Source: Euonymus europaeus
Taxonomy: Eukaryota > Streptophyta > Magnoliopsida > Celastrales > Celastraceae
Assembly (NCBI GenBank): GCA_963580455.1
Contig: OY756968.1
Location: 17,825,996-17,889,995 of the forward strand
Length of the DNA: 64,000 bases
Direction: 5' to 3'
Part shown: one piece after another, positions 11,847-25,235 of the stretch
How the letters are laid out: each line of letters opens with the position of its first letter
How positions within the stretch are numbered: position 1 is the first letter of the stretch
Translations under genes and position numbers: made by a program
The notes under the pieces: generated by a model
Told to the model about the DNA's origin: nothing
Seen by the model: only the letters and a program-made list of their open reading frames with translations
Database searches by the model: none

Positions 11847-13636
11847 GTGAACTTGACAGTCGATAATGATGAAGATTGGACCCCTTACATAAACATGGAA
11901 TTTGATACAGTCGATGAAGCTTGGAAACATTGGCGCCATTATGGAAAACAAGTTGGGTTCTCAACAAGAAAGGGGTATGTAAATAGAAGCAATCTAGACG
12001 AACAAGTTACATCAAGGAAATTTGTATATTCAAAAGAGGGCGTTCATCAAGAAGACAAGCGTAGAGTTCATAGCAAACATAGAGATGAGAAAAGAACAAA
12101 TTGTCATGCAAGACTACTTGTTCGATTGGTACGGGAAAGTGGAAAGTATACAGTATATGATTTTGTCTCTAAACATAATCATCAACTTCATCTTCCACAA
12201 ACCACGTATATGATGAGATCAAAAAGAAGAATATTGGAAGTGCAAGAAGAATATCGAAAGTGCAAGCTCGTGCCATTGATTTAATACATAGTCTTGGAAT
12301 CAAGCCTAAGGATGCACATGAGCTGATGAGCAAGGAGGCTAGTGGGAGGGATAGCCTTGGATACATGGCAGGTGATAAAAAAACTTATCTCACAACAAGA
12401 CGAGAGAAAGCTATGAAATATGGAGAAATAGGCTCCATTTTAATATACTTTCAAGACGAACAAGTTAAAAATTTATCATTTCATTATGTGGTTCAATTGG
12501 ATAATGAAGAGAAAATTACAAATATCTTTTGGGCTGATGCAAAAATGATGGTTGATTAGAGTTATTTTGGGGATGTTCTCACTTTCGATACTACATATGG
12601 TAATAAAAAAGATTTGAGACCTTTAGGAGTGTTCGCTAAATTTAATCACCATAGAGGTGTAATTATTTTTGGGGCTGCCATTCTTTATAACGAGACAATA
12701 GATTCTTTCAAGTGGCATTTTAAAAGCTTCTTAGATGCAAACAATAGTAGATGGCCTTAAACAATTTTTACTGATCAAGATCCTGTTATGGCTAGAGCAT
12801 TAAAAGATGACATGCCTAACACTTTTTCGGGCTATGCAATTGGCATATAATGCAGAATGCTATAAAGCATTTGAGTAAATGTATAAATGATGATGATTCA
12901 TCTCAACTGAGGGACTTCAAAAAGTGTATGTTTGAATATGAAAGTGAGTCAGTATTTGAAGAAGCTTGGAAGATAATAATGGGAACTTATAGCTTTCAAG
13001 ATTCAAGTTGGCTAGATGGTACATATCAATTGAAAGAGAGGCGGGCAAGATTTCATATAAAGAAAGCATTTACTTTGGGAATGCGGAGTACTCAATTAAG
13101 TGAGAGTTTAATGCAGATGTAAAGGACTATTTGAAGTCAGATTTGAACATAGTTTTTTTTTGAACAATTTGAGAGGGTGGTATAGCAAAAGAGGGAGAAA
13201 TAGTTGCTGGTAGAGTTTAACTCAAGGGAAAAAAATACCTACATTATCACTAAAGAGGTCCCCCATATTGCAACAAGCAGCTTGTGTGTATTCACCTAAG
13301 ATATTTCAATATTTTCAAAATGAGATTGATTGTTTATCAGCAACAAAAATAAAAGAGAAAGATGACAGTGATCCAACAAAGCAATACTTGATTGAGCCTC
13401 TTGATGAAGTTGAAGAGTATATTGTGTTATACACTCCCTCTACTGAAATAATCACATGTAGTTGTAATAGAAGCCTTAATTTTTTTAAGTGCATTGATAA
13501 ACACCTTAAACTAAATGTGGTGTTTGTGCTTGTAGGAAACTCATTGTCCAAATCCAATGTTGTCCACTATTTGTTCTCCCATGCATACTGTTCAAGGATT
13601 GGTACCAACTTGTTTGAATCATTTATGTTTATTTAG
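11847..13636 (+). pseudogene. FAR1/FHY3-related MULE transposase of MULE-B
   Basis: N-terminal FAR1 DNA-binding domain at about 11850-12200: EFDTVDEAWKHWRHYGKQVG, then a Cys/His region with KRTNCHARLLV and KHNHQLHL. After a frameshift near 12270 comes the linker (RAIDLIHSLGIKPKDAH). The MULE transposase core follows: DTTYGNKKDLRPLGVF with its first Asp near 12587, then TDQDPVMARAL with its second Asp near 12776. The SWIM-like end near 13450 (ITCSCN...FFKCIDKHLKLN) has a damaged C-x-H. Stops at 12557-12559, 12757-12759 and 12847-12849 and later shifts show it is dead. A non-coding leader exon probably lies near 11300-11390 (ACAATGAG before GTCC). Normally this family cuts and pastes MULE DNA in the nucleus. 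Confidence 0.88.
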
Positions 13637-14293
13637 TGAAATTCTATCCTAATTAGTGATAAGGTGTCTTTTTTCTTTGTAAGAAAATATGATTCCCAAT
13701 ATGCCATATTTTTATGCCCATAATCACCAACAAAATGTTCAAGAATTGGTAATATTAATTTAATTTTATTGTTTGCAATGTCCATATACATGTCATGTTG
13801 TAACTTTTAACTATTTTACTTTCATTGTTGCCAGGTGCAATCCAATATATTGGGGCAAAATCATCCTGGTTATTATTTGAATCAACAAAGCATTCAAGAA
13901 TTAAATTTTGGGTATTTTCATAATAGAAAATGAGTGCAGATAAAATTGTAAACAACCTCAGTCTATAACACTTTTGTCAACTTTAAATGTGAATCCAAGA
14001 TTGTTATATCAACTGAATCCAAGATTGTTATATCAACTGTAGTCATTAGTGCTATAATCACCAATATATGCTATTCTTTAGTTGCTCAACAAAGTCAAAT
14101 TGAGCATCCTAGTACAGCCTCTATGCTTGATGAACATATTCCTTATATGCATAAAGTATGCATAAAGTTACCGGCCCCTCAATTACATTGTATTAGAAAA
14201 TTGCCTATTGTTTTTTGTTACACTTTATCTATAATCATTCTTCGAAGTAATGTTATCCCTTGCAGCATTCCATTGATTTGAGTCTAGTGTGTT
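13637..14293. other. MULE-B 3' non-coding part
   Basis: No domain seen. It follows the transposase remnant and ends at the Gypsy target site GTGTT (14289-14293). It holds a 24-bp tandem duplication at 13991-14038. Confidence 0.6.
13991..14038. repeat. 24-bp tandem duplication
   Basis: GAATCCAAGATTGTTATATC plus AACT occurs twice back to back. Confidence 0.9.
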
Positions 14294-14735
14294 TGTTTGC
14301 ACCATAATTGTATAGGCATGATGGACCGGACTGTAGTCAAGAAATTGTGTCGTAAGGTAATCAAAAGGACTAGATAATTTGGCAAGGAAAGGTAGGCTAG
14401 AGTGTCAGGTGTAATCTGGGTTGGCTGGCAGTTAATAGGCCACTAATGTTGTGTAAAATACGGGCCCAGATTTAAGAGTTGTTAAGGTGGGGACTTAGTC
14501 TTAAGAGCTACCTAGAATTTAGGAGATAAGGGTTTATCTTCCCTATTTTGGTGGAAATAATGTTTGAGCTGAACGGGCACTATAGAGCACGAATTGAGCA
14601 TATTTTGCAGGTTATGGCGCCATTACAACACAATTGGATCACTACCATAGCAGTTGAAGAAGATGGAAAGCACATACGAGGGAATTTCGGATGATTGCAG
14701 TCATGACAGAAGTGGTAGTTGGTTCCAGAATTCCC

Positions 14736-14783
<48 letters not shown>

Positions 14784-15172
14784 GATAGAGAAGAAGAAAA
14801 ATACACACAACAAAATACACAAAAACTCAGCCTAACGACATTAATCTATTTCAATCTTTCAAGCATTCTAGCGCTCTAGCTTATAGTCAAGCTTTGTACA
14901 CAATTTTCTGTAATTATTTCGATCATCAATGAAATATTACTGTTTGCCATTTATGTTTAGTTCAGTATCTAGTGAAGCGTTTTTCAATGAATCTATATTT
15001 CCTTGAGGAGTTGTAGTGAGATTATGAGTGACCTGTTTCCTCTTACAATCATTTGATAGAAGTTTGATTTTAGTGCATTCACATCCGTTTTTCATACTTT
15101 GAGACTGACTACAAGTCTCTAGCACACCTGTAAATACCGTCTTGTCACTAAGGGACAAGATTGACGTTTTTG
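14294..15172 (+). repeat. 5' LTR of the Gypsy element (main part)
   Basis: Pairs with 41352-42221. The final 27 bases of this LTR were displaced to 25246-25272 by the CACTA insertion. It contains an AT microsatellite (14739-14780) that is nearly absent in the 3' LTR. Confidence 0.92.
14739..14780. repeat. (AT)n microsatellite in the 5' LTR
   Basis: About 21 AT units; the equivalent site in the 3' LTR (near 41790) reads only GAGATATTTATTG. Confidence 0.92.
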
Positions 15173-15185
15173 CACTACAAGAAAA

Positions 15186-15720
15186 CCGCCAATTACCGAC
15201 GAAATATTCTGTCGATAAATAAGAATATTTCGTCGGTAATTATTTTACCGACAGATTATCTACCACTTTTTATATGTCGGTGAAAAGCTGGTCGGTAACC
15301 ATATTACCGACGAAAACAATGTTCGTCGGTAAATTACCGACTGATTTACCGACGGCTAGTATTTGTCGTTAATTACCGACGGATTTGTCGTCGATAATAG
15401 CCTCGTTTGAGCCAATAATTAATTAAATCAAAAATAAAAAAAATCTTTTTCCGTCGGTAATCCATCGACAATTAATTAAAAATAAAATTAAAAAATATTC
15501 TTCCGTCGGTAGATAATTAAAAAGAAAATGAAAATTAAATATTTACGGTCGGTAATCCGTCGGTAAATAATTAAGACGAAAATTAAAATTAAATATTATT
15601 CCGTCAGTAATCCGTCGGCAATTAATTAAGGCAAAAATTAAAATTAATATTATTCCGTCGGAAATTAATTATTTGAAAAATTAAAATTACATATGTCGTC
15701 GGTAATCCGTCGGTAATTCC
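15186..15720. repeat. CACTA left subterminal repeat array
   Basis: Many direct and inverted copies of a GTCGGTAATTACCGAC / CCGTCGGTAA motif, the usual binding-site array for the accessory transposase in this class. Confidence 0.88.
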
Positions 15721-15881
15721 AATAATAATTTTCAAAAAATAATTTTAAAAAAAATTATAAATCCTGTAAATTACATAAAAACACAATATTATCTCAAAAT
15801 TCTCAATAAGTCTAAATATTCAAATTTATCGAAATTAATATATAATACAGTATACAAACACAATTGTGTCTTAAAAATAAT

Positions 15882-17612
15882 CTACAAATCGCCTGAAGGA
15901 TCCTTTGGTGGCAATGGAGGGAGATCTTGTCCAGTCTGACCAAGAATTGCCCTAATTTGCGCCTGCATCTCCGCTCTCATATGCTCCTGCATCTCCGCTC
16001 TCATCTGCTTCTGCATCTCCGATCTCATCTGCGCCTGGGCCTGCTGCCTCCGCATCTGCTCCATCTCCACTCGTAGCTTTCCTATCTGCTCATGAAGCAA
16101 CTGCTGATAGTGCAAGTCGGATGTCGGAGTCCGAGAGTAGGACGAGGCGCTAGTCGATGGATAGAATGCAGAGGCCTGCGACCCCATACCGTAGACCAAG
16201 TTCTTCTTGGCCCCGCCGACTGCCTCCTAATAAAGAGCCACCTCGTCAACAGGTCGAGCTGAAGAGGACCCTAGCTCAGGCTGCGACTACGACTGCCGCA
16301 TAGTCTCATATTTCTCCTGCGAGCAATCAAAAAAAATTGTAAGTATCAAAGAAAATGTCGATATAACTAACAAATTCATACATATACAACTATATCAACA
16401 AAAACCTCTTTGATCTACGGAAAAACGGACAGAGTCTCCCCATAAATAGGATAAAACTCACCTGCAAACAAGCCCAACATAATGGTGCTCAGAACCCAGC
16501 TACACATACATAACATATAAGTCCATTTATGTGCATCAGGCATCTAATCCAATTGGTTCACTTAAATGTGGCTCCATCATCTAGATTACGCACTATAGAA
16601 TTGAAAAATCCTAAACTTACATTGATTTGTTGAGCCTTCTCGTCGACGAAAGTCTGGCGGTCGTGACCCCTACTATGTGCATGTTGGAACAACTCTATTG
16701 GGGTAGGGTCTCGTCCCATTTCAGATCGCTATGAAAAAACAAGAAATACATTAGTAAAAAATTGATAATATCATTCTAAATGCAATTATGAAGTAAATGT
16801 ATAATTTCATACCATTCTCTCTGCATGCTCTGAAAACGTGACCGACCCTCCAGTGTGAATGGCGGCATGGGATCGATTGGCAGCGTTTTGTCTAGCTCGC
16901 TGCTTGAAACACTCATTGGCCCAATCAGTATCTCATTTCCTCCATGTCTCCTCCGGAACAAACTTCGCTCTTTTTCCCTGTTTCCTCATGTCATATAGCA
17001 TATCTGAATACCTCTCTACTGCCTTATGCTCCCAAGAAATATGTACCAACTCCTCCATCGCCTCTTCCCATGCAAAATATTTCTAACATATAAAAAATTA
17101 AAGAGCTAGTTAAATCAGGATACGAAATTTGTTGAACAAATAAGTAATAAAAAAAATAATCTTACCCGAAACTCATCAAAGTAGAACTTCTTTGTGTCAT
17201 TAGTGACTGCCCCCCATCTCGACCCATCCATGTCAAGTCTCTCCTCGAATATCCTCTGAATCCTACGTGAACAAATCCCAGAAGGAAGCAACCTACGAAA
17301 AAAATAATCATATGGTCAATACATGAAAAATATATGTAAATGTTTGAATGAATAATAAATTACAAATGCTTACTGGCCACCATGTGCAGTAATATGAGGG
17401 ATGTCTGCAGCCAATGATGTACTCCCGATATGTGGACTCTCAGCAATACCATCAACGGGGGCTGAAGAACTATAGATCGGCTGCGCCATCGACGTCTGGG
17501 TAGGAGGTGATAATGGGGTCGGGGATCGACCATCAGCTCTACCACCACGAGATGATGACAATATGCCCGCCCCTCCTCAGCGTATAGAATGTCGTCCTAC
17601 ACCTCTCGTCAT
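15882..17612 (-). pseudogene. CACTA accessory gene, Transposase_24/TNP1-like
   Basis: Reads from an ATG at 17612 downward. Exon 1 (to about 17372) is low complexity; later exons carry RRIQRIFEERLDMDGSRWGA, KYFAWEEAMEEL and EMGRDPTPIELFQHAH, the pattern I associate with the plant transposase family PF03004. The last exon (16199-15882) is a Gln/Met/Arg-rich coiled coil with repeated MRAEMQ units and ends PPLPPKDPSGDL. Splice donors such as GTAAGC after exon 1 fit. Breaks: a TGA at about codon 12 and another in the third exon (after PEETWRK). The family is thought to bind the subterminal repeats and help excision. It sits directly downstream of TNP2 on the same strand. Confidence 0.78.
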
Positions 17613-20505
17613 CTATAAAAAAAATGCTCACAGTATATGTAAACCCTATTTGAGGATCCCTAAAGGAAAATCACATTCAAATTAAGTACCTAATAAATAT
17701 TACTAAGTATTGTCGAAAATATAATCAGGAAATTCAGTATCCTCATCATCGTATTCTTCAGCCGAGCCTGAATCGAGTTCGGCGTCCTCCTCATCGTCAT
17801 CCTTATCGAGGTCTATCATAGAACCGTTTGGATCATTTAGAGAACCCGGGTGCACATCCTCACTAAAACATGGCGGGTGCATCTCTGACGTCACTTGACG
17901 TCTCAGTATAATTCGAACCCTTAATACAAACCTCACTATTGACTGTCGCTTTTTGTGAGCCATGAAGAGTCGTGTGAAATTTGAAGCCATTTACAAAATA
18001 AACCGGAACAGACTTCGTGTTTCTTAAAGGCCACATAGTGTGATCCTTGATGAATTGGTTGGAAATGTCATTCATAGAATTTAGTGCCTACACAATAATG
18101 AAAAACAATTATTAACATCGCCTCATCGATAATGGAAAGTAAATTCATGGACTAAGACTTACATATTCCCGGAACCAAAATGCAAATTGAGTCTCCAATG
18201 CCTCATCCACAACTCCTGATCTGCGTACATATTCGACAAAAATGCTTCATTTCCCGAAAAAGTAAACAAAGTTAGTTTAACCTCCAAAGAAAGATTTAAT
18301 AGCATTCTAATTAAAATACACTTGCTTACGTGACATATGGTTGAATTTCTTGACAATTTAGAAGTATGTATGTTTGAGCCGCCAACATTTCTCGTTCTTC
18401 GAGGAGCCTAATCCTCCTTCTACCATAAGCTCGATCGAGATGGGTAAATATAGATAAATTCCCCTCCATCGTATCGACATCACCTCCATCATCATTCCGA
18501 GGAACTTTTCGGTGTCTTGTGTGCACATGTGGCTCAAAGTAAAACGAACAAAATTTAGAGGCTTATTCAACTATGTATGCATTGCATATCGATCCTTCAA
18601 CCCTAGCTTTGTTCTTTATGTTCTTCTTCAAGTGTCCAAGGTACCTCTCAAACAAATACATCCATCGATATTGCACTGGGCCTGCAACTCTTGCCTCATA
18701 AGACAAATGAACCGGCAAATGCTCCATTGAGTCGAAGAAAGCAGGAGGAAATATGCACTCCAACTTGCATAAAATAATCGGGATTTGCATCTCCAATCTG
18801 CTCATATCCTCCGCCCTCAACGATGAACATGTCAAGTCCTTAGAAAACAAGCTCAACTCTCAATGCCTACCAAACATTGGTCGGTAGTAACTCACAAAAT
18901 GCTATAGGAATCAATTGTTGCATGAACACATGACAATCATGACTTTTCATTCCAAACATCTTATACTTTTTCATGTCTACACACCGGCCCATATTGGAAG
19001 CATACCCATCCAAAAACTTCAGATTTTTTACCCATTCATAAACTGTCAGCTTGCTGGTCTTATCCAAAGAGAAACAAGCCTTCGGATATTTCCCAGTCGT
19101 GGAATTGAATTCTAACTCCTTACGACGACAAATGATTTTCATGTCATCACGTGCCTTGGCATTATCTTTTGTTTTTCCTTCAATATTCATCACAGTGTTG
19201 AAGACATTTTCAAATACATTCTTCTCAATGTGCATCACGTCAAGGTTATGCCGAATTAAGTTCGATCTCCAATAAGGTAAATCCCAAAATATACTTCGTT
19301 TCTTCCACCCACAACCAATAATCCTACACATATGCGGATTGCGCTGCTCCCCGCCCTCATTAGTTACTTTTCTAAGCCAAATGCACTGATACGTTGATAT
19401 ATCAGTTTGCCAGACAAGACAGAAGAAGACATTTCGGTGACAACAGTGTTCTTCATGAACCAATTCTTGTTCCTCCTAAAATGGTGGTCGATCGGCAAGA
19501 ATTTTCGGTGGTTATCAAACCACGATGTCTTACCCCCTCTACGAAGAGTAAATGCTCCTGAATCTTCCATCCAATAAGGACATGCTAACTTCTCGGCAGT
19601 TGACCAACCAGACAACATAGAGTATGATGGAAAGTCACTGATAGTCCACATTAGAGCTGCTCGAAGCTGGAAATTTTGCTTCAAATCTACATCCCAAGTC
19701 TCAACACCATGATCAAATAACATACACAATTCATGGACTAGAGGCTGAAGAAAAATATCAATCTTCTATTTCGGATTCTTTGGTCCAGGTACAATCACCG
19801 TTAGAAACATATATTCCTCCTTCATACACATCCAGGGAGGCAAATTGTATAGAGTGAGTATCACAGGCCATGATGAATACTGCTGACCTGACTAACCAAA
19901 AGGTTGAAACCCATCTATGCACAACCCGAGTCTCACATTTCGAGTCTCACTTGCAAACGATGGAAATTCTTGATTGAAATGTTTCCAAGCCTCAGAATTT
20001 GAAGGGTGACGCATCACACCATCACCTTGGTAATGCTCGGCATGCCATCTCATGTGTTCAGCAGTGGCGGCAGAAGCATACAGTCTCTAGAGCCTGGGCG
20101 CTAAAGGAAAATAGTACATTTTTTGATTTGCCACCTCCTTCCTTTGCATAGAATCTCCCATTCTTCTACTCTTATATCGAGGGTACTGATAGAATTTGCA
20201 ACTTCTCAATTCTCTGTCCTCTCCCCAATATATCATGCACCCGTTTAGGCAGCAGTGTATCTTCTCCACTGGAAGCCCTAACTCTTCAACAAACTTCTTG
20301 GTGCTTGATAGATGTTGAAAACATCTACTTTAAGTGTAAATTATCATTAGCATTTGTCACAAAATTGGGGTTTTTGAAGTGATTTTGTACAAATAAATGT
20401 TAATCACCATGGATGAATCACTTTGTGTTTATTTTCATATTTATAGGCCCAATCATGAGTCCAACCCAAGTGAAGGTCATGGAAGGTTTTTGTTGACATC
20501 ATTGC

Positions 20506-20580
20506 ATTCAACAATGGTTGGCATTCAACAATGGTTGGCATTCAACAATGGTTGGCATTCAAGCTTGCCATTGTTGAATA
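20506..20580. repeat. 17-bp tandem repeat plus inverted partner
   Basis: Three exact copies of ATTCAACAATGGTTGGC (20506-20556), then GCCATTGTTGAAT nearby in inverted orientation, so the region can fold. Confidence 0.92.
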
Positions 20581-20598
20581 TTTGTCCTTGCCATTGCC

Positions 20599-20606
20599 TA
20601 TATAAA
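20599..20606 (+). promoter_or_regulatory. TATA box of the solo LTR
   Basis: TATATAAA followed by AGGCATGATC in an otherwise ordinary stretch of the LTR; the position about 290 bp in fits a U3 promoter. If so, the LTR reads plus-strand, antisense to TNP2. Confidence 0.5.
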
Positions 20607-23600
20607 GGCATGATCTATTCTTTGTTAAGGACACACAACACACCAAACACCAAACAAGAAGAAGAAGAAGAGGAGGAAGAAGGAGAAAAGAGAAGGAGTT
20701 CTTGCATCAAGTATAATAAGGGGGTTTTTCTAGTTATTTTATACTTATATTTGTGAATTTTATTTATTTCTATTTGTTGTGTAAACTTAATATGAGGAAC
20801 TAATCCTCTTACTAAGGTGATGATGGATTCACTCTATTGTGTTTAATAAATTTGGTTGAATTAATTGTGATTTATTCATGTCATGTCAAGTATTAAATTG
20901 CTATGTTTATTAATAATTAAATCTTGATGCTTAGCTACCATCTAGGTTTGATTAATGTGATGCAAATTGTAGTAGATGTCATGCTCAATTTGATAATAGC
21001 TTCTTGCAATTTATTACCAAAGTTACCTAGTCATAGATGCCATATACTAGGAGTTTTGTGATTATTTCATAAGTTACATTGATCCTAATACATTCTTGTT
21101 TGTCAAATTAATCTAGATGCCATGGATAATTGTAAATTAAGGATAGATGTGGTAAGTTAGATGCCAATGACTACTACATGAATTAGAAAACTTGATCTTT
21201 GACATGCTTGGATGAATTCATAATTGATAACCATATGATTTAAATACAATAGAGTGGTGAAATCAAAGCCTTAGTATTTATTATTTGTGTTGATTTCTCA
21301 ATTTTAGTTTTGGTGTTTATTAATATTACTATAAAAGAGAAAGAAAAGAAAAACTTATTTTTCTAAGAATTAGAGTTAGTTAATCTTCAGTCCCTGTGGG
21401 TACGATACTCGTCTTTGCCACATTTATACTACTTGGATTCGTGCGCTTGCGAGTATAAATAGAGTTTTAGAATTACTATTTTTTTTAGTAGTTTTAAAAC
21501 GATAACAGTGCTATAGAAGCTATCCATAAGTGTGTTGTCCTCTGGTAAAGCCTCTTTAAATAACGCAATGATAGAGTCGTAGCAATTTTTCAGACAAATG
21601 GTGTTCAGACTTAATGTTCAGCAATCGTCCCATAGCCGATAATTGAGACATTGTTTCACACCCTGGCCACAATGGTACCACCTCTGATGCCTGAAGCATA
21701 TCATACAATTTTTGTGCATTTGGGTTCGGAAATTCCTCCAAATTCGATGGGTCAAAGCTTGGACCAGCTGCGTCCATCACCAATGTATGGTACGGATTAG
21801 GAATGTAAGTTTCGACATTTTCCATTGCATATGAGCTTGTTTGACTGTTCTCCATGGATCTACTTGATGCTCCGATGTATGGTTCTCCATGTCGGGACCA
21901 TACGTAATAATCCTCCACAAACCCTTTCTTTAATAGATGGAGGTGCACTTCCTCCGGCTTCAAGTATCTACGATTGTCACCGTACACACAGACACCTTAT
22001 CTTAGTTCCATCCATGAACCTTGGTTGGGAACAAGCATGGACAATGAAATACTCTACCCCATCTGCAAATTCCCGGTTAAGCAGTGCATCAGATGGCCTA
22101 GCATACATCCACTCCCTATCTATTCTTGACATTTTAGTTCAACCACAATGTAACCTAAAATCAGATAAAGACTTCTTTAATAAATCAAATAACTCACTTC
22201 CAACATTTAAGCACATAAAAACATGAACATCGCTGCAAGGGACCAAATCTAATCAAATGGAATTGCAAATATAACAATAATCCAAAGAACTTATGTCTCG
22301 AAAAATTAAAATTAAAATTGATAAAGAGAAAAAAAAAACCAGCAATTAATAACCTACAACTCATACTATGACTAGATTAACTATTAAGTGGAGAAGACTC
22401 ACCCGCATCAAATCAATTACTTTTAGGCCCTACGTCATCATTGGTGTTCCCAAATAAATTAAAAGGAGAGGAAAAATGTCATTAACCACCCCACTTATCA
22501 TAATTTCTTGTTAATGCCGTCATCTAACCAATAGAGGAAATTAAAGGGGCTATACATATATATAATAGTTAAGTCATGAATTGAAAACTTCACTAGACCA
22601 ACTTAGAGTCACTTTTATTAAATAATTGTACAAAAACCGGCATCACTACTGGCCTAAAAAGGCTACAAGATTACAAGACCAAGATTCATCAGGCTTTTGT
22701 TCCCAAACACAAACTTGAAGATGTAGAAGTGTGATTGACATTAAAAACACAAACAACCTAGTACAAAAAACTATGTCAATTTTTCTGGGTTGTAACCAAA
22801 AAATAAAATTATAAGAAACTATAAGAAACCAAAAAACCAGAGTTCACAAAAATCCAAACCACAGAAGCAAGGCAGCAAATCAACCAAAACATGAAAAATG
22901 GTCAATTTTGTTGGCTGATCATTAACATATCCAATATTAAAGGATAAGTGGATAACCCAAAAAAATTAATTAGTACGATTTTTATTAGTGAAAAAGTTAA
23001 AGACTATACTACTCAGAGAGTATTCTAATATTATTATATACTAATGAATGGAGGTGCAGACATTAAGAAAGTGACATAATAGTCTCAAAAGCAACAGAGG
23101 AGGATAATAAAATATATAAAAGAGATGTCAAGTGTTATACTGAGTTAACAAAAAAAATAGTCTAACCTTAATTTCCTTGTGTAATATTGACTTATGACTT
23201 GCAATTGAAAGGTAACATCCAAATGAAGTGAAAGAGCTATGATCCTTGAATAGTAGCCTCTGTCTGCCACAATTAACGAATTTGACAGGTTGTAAATGGT
23301 GTGTTTGGAAATAAAATAAGTATATTGGACAAACATTACTCAATATAAACTCTAAAATAATGTCTTTTTATCATATTAGTAACATGAGTATGAATACTAC
23401 CAGAGTTGTAAACCTGTGTTCATAAAACATTAATGTAATCTTGTAGCACTAAATTTAGAGGCACAGTAAACATGTAGTTGAAAGCCTTAGCTCTACACCT
23501 AATTTCCTACTTTTACTTCTATTATAAAAGTATGGAGGGAATAAATAAGTACTTGCAGGACTTTAAAAGCGTACTCTAGTTATTTAGTGCATTCATCATG

Positions 23601-23995
23601 TAAACTCGCTTAATACAAAGTCCCCTTATATGTATGTTTTTTTAATAAGCCACAAGATACATTGATAACAAGAATATATCCATACAATAGGGCATCACAA
23701 AGGTGGCCAGAAAATCACAAAAATAAACTAGAGGGAGTATTCCATGGTATCAATAAGATAAGCACACACCAATAATGAAATAAAAACTAAGAAACTAAAT
23801 AAATCTCTGATATATTAGAGTCCAAAAAGAATAAAACCGCAACACATACAACATGAAAAAGTCCAACCCACAGTGACCCTAGTAACCCACTTTCTTTCCT
23901 CTAGTAATTGGCCAAAGAAACCAAAACCTCAAAAGCAGCATACCATCATGCAAGACAAAGTCATTTCTCATTATGGATTGTGTCATCACATCAAT

Positions 23996-24141
23996 CCAGA
24001 CTATTAAAAAGAGATGGAACCCGAATAGCCTAAAAGCAACCTCTAGTAAAATAGACCCAGAAAGCATTCCAGACTATTAAAAAAAGATGGAACCCGAATA
24101 GCCTAAAAGCAACCTCTAGTAAAATAGACCCAGAAAGCATT
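23996..24141. repeat. 73-bp tandem duplication
   Basis: Two adjacent, nearly identical copies starting CCAGACTATTAAAA and ending CCCAGAAAGCATT. Confidence 0.93.
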
Positions 24142-24814
24142 TGAGAGAAATCAGGGGAAATTGAGACACTTTTAAATGTACTTACATATATGCCGGAAAA
24201 TTCCACCCATGTCTTCAGATGAGAAACTCTAGCGCCAGAAGGAAGCTCTAGCGCCAGAAGGAAGCCCATTGCAATCAATGCCGTGACTTCGACCCTGCAA
24301 GCAAAATCATTGGAACTAAAAAACCAAGGGCAGGAGCTGATTCATATAATCAGAAGGAAAGACTACAGAAGCACTCTTAAAAAATTATTGGTCATTCACA
24401 CCCTCTAGTACCAATAATTCACAACAGCATTTGACTTGTGTAACCAAATCAAACCAGTGGACAAACAAATATTTCCAAAAGAATGGTACCCAAATCGAAC
24501 CAATGGACAAACAATGCTCCGAAATTTAAAGGGTGCCAAATTAAATACCTGTTTATTCCACTTTCTTCGACGTAGGAAGCGCCACCAGAGGATAGAAGAT
24601 GCTGGAAGTTGTCAGTTGCGCTGGCAACCCTGGAGGAGACGGCAAGGCGGAGATGCTGGAAGTCGTCGCAGACGATGCTGGGAAGAGAGGAAGAAGCACA
24701 GTGACGGTGAAGGACGAAGTTGTCGCAGGCGTGAGAGACTGAAAGGGGGAGAAGAGACTATTGCAAGTGACGAGAAAGAAACATATTAGGGTTTTTTTTT
24801 TAACTTTTCAGTTC

Positions 24815-25235
24815 ATTTGCCGACGGATTAATTCCGTCGGCAAAATAAAAATAATTAAAAAATATATCTTTGTAATTAAAAAAATAGATTTTTGTAATTA
24901 AAATTATATATTACCGACAGAAAAAATTCAGTCGGAAAAAATCAAACATTTCAAACAAATAAAAAATTCGAAAATAAAGGTTGAAACTTTTACCGACATA
25001 ATATTTTTCCGTCGGTAAATAGCTACGGACAAACCGTCGGTAAATTTCACGGAAGAAATGGCTCCAAATAATACCGACGACAAATTTCGTCGGTAATATA
25101 TTCGCCGAAAATCGGTCGGTAAACCGTTCGCAAAATTTGAAAGTAGACTTCCATCGCCAATCTGTCGAAAATCTGTCACAAATTACCGACAAAAAAGTTC
25201 GGTCGGCAATTTTCGTCGGTAATTAGCACTTTTCT
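24815..25235. repeat. CACTA right subterminal repeat array
   Basis: Same motif set as the left array (for example CCGTCGGTAAATAGC, GTCGGTAATATA, TTTTCGTCGGTAATTAGC). A near-perfect palindrome around TTAATTCCGTCGGCAAA lies at about 24818-24846. Confidence 0.88.

Larger units (their letters stand above)
20306..21507. mobile_element. Solo LTR (1.2 kb) inside the TNP2 gene
   Basis: Starts TGATAGATGTTGAAAACATC and ends AAAACGATAACA, with a perfect 5-bp target duplication GTGCT at 20301-20305 and 21508-21512. Removing it rejoins TNP2 coding sequence. Internal signs of an LTR: a TATA box near 20600 and, near its end, GTGGGTACGATACTCGTC and GCGCTTGCGAGTATAAA, typical of plant LTR 3' parts. No internal genes. 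The element family is not assigned. Confidence 0.92.
17703..22132 (-). pseudogene. TNP2-type CACTA transposase
   Basis: Starts at the ATG at 22132 with the transposase-associated domain: REWMYARPSDALLNREFADG, then RRYLKPEEVHLHLLKKGFVE (a one-base shift lies between, near 21990). The TNP2 core continues after the solo LTR: LPVEKIHCCLNGCMIYWGED (20280s), TWDVDLKQNFQLRAALMWTI (19690s), LPYWRSNLIRHNLDVMHIEK (about 19260) and LPTNVW (18870s). A DUF4218-like block follows (LEMQIPIILCKLECIFPPAF, 18780s), then a DUF4216-like block (FVNGFKFHT, 17990s) and an acidic tail (DKDDDEEDAELDS). Several frameshifts and the 1.2-kb LTR insertion inactivate it. The family catalyses CACTA excision and insertion. 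Confidence 0.9.

Noticed and set aside
13315..13557. Reverse-strand 80-codon ORF over the MULE-B transposase
   Set aside because: Shadow of the plus-strand SWIM region with no domain of its own.
14580..14879. ORFs with YIYIYIY in the 5' LTR
   Set aside because: Pure translation of the AT microsatellite.
24436..24789. 117-codon plus-strand ORF rich in Arg/Glu in the CACTA
   Set aside because: It overlaps the leader region of the reverse-strand TNP2 gene; composition is simple and no family is recognised.
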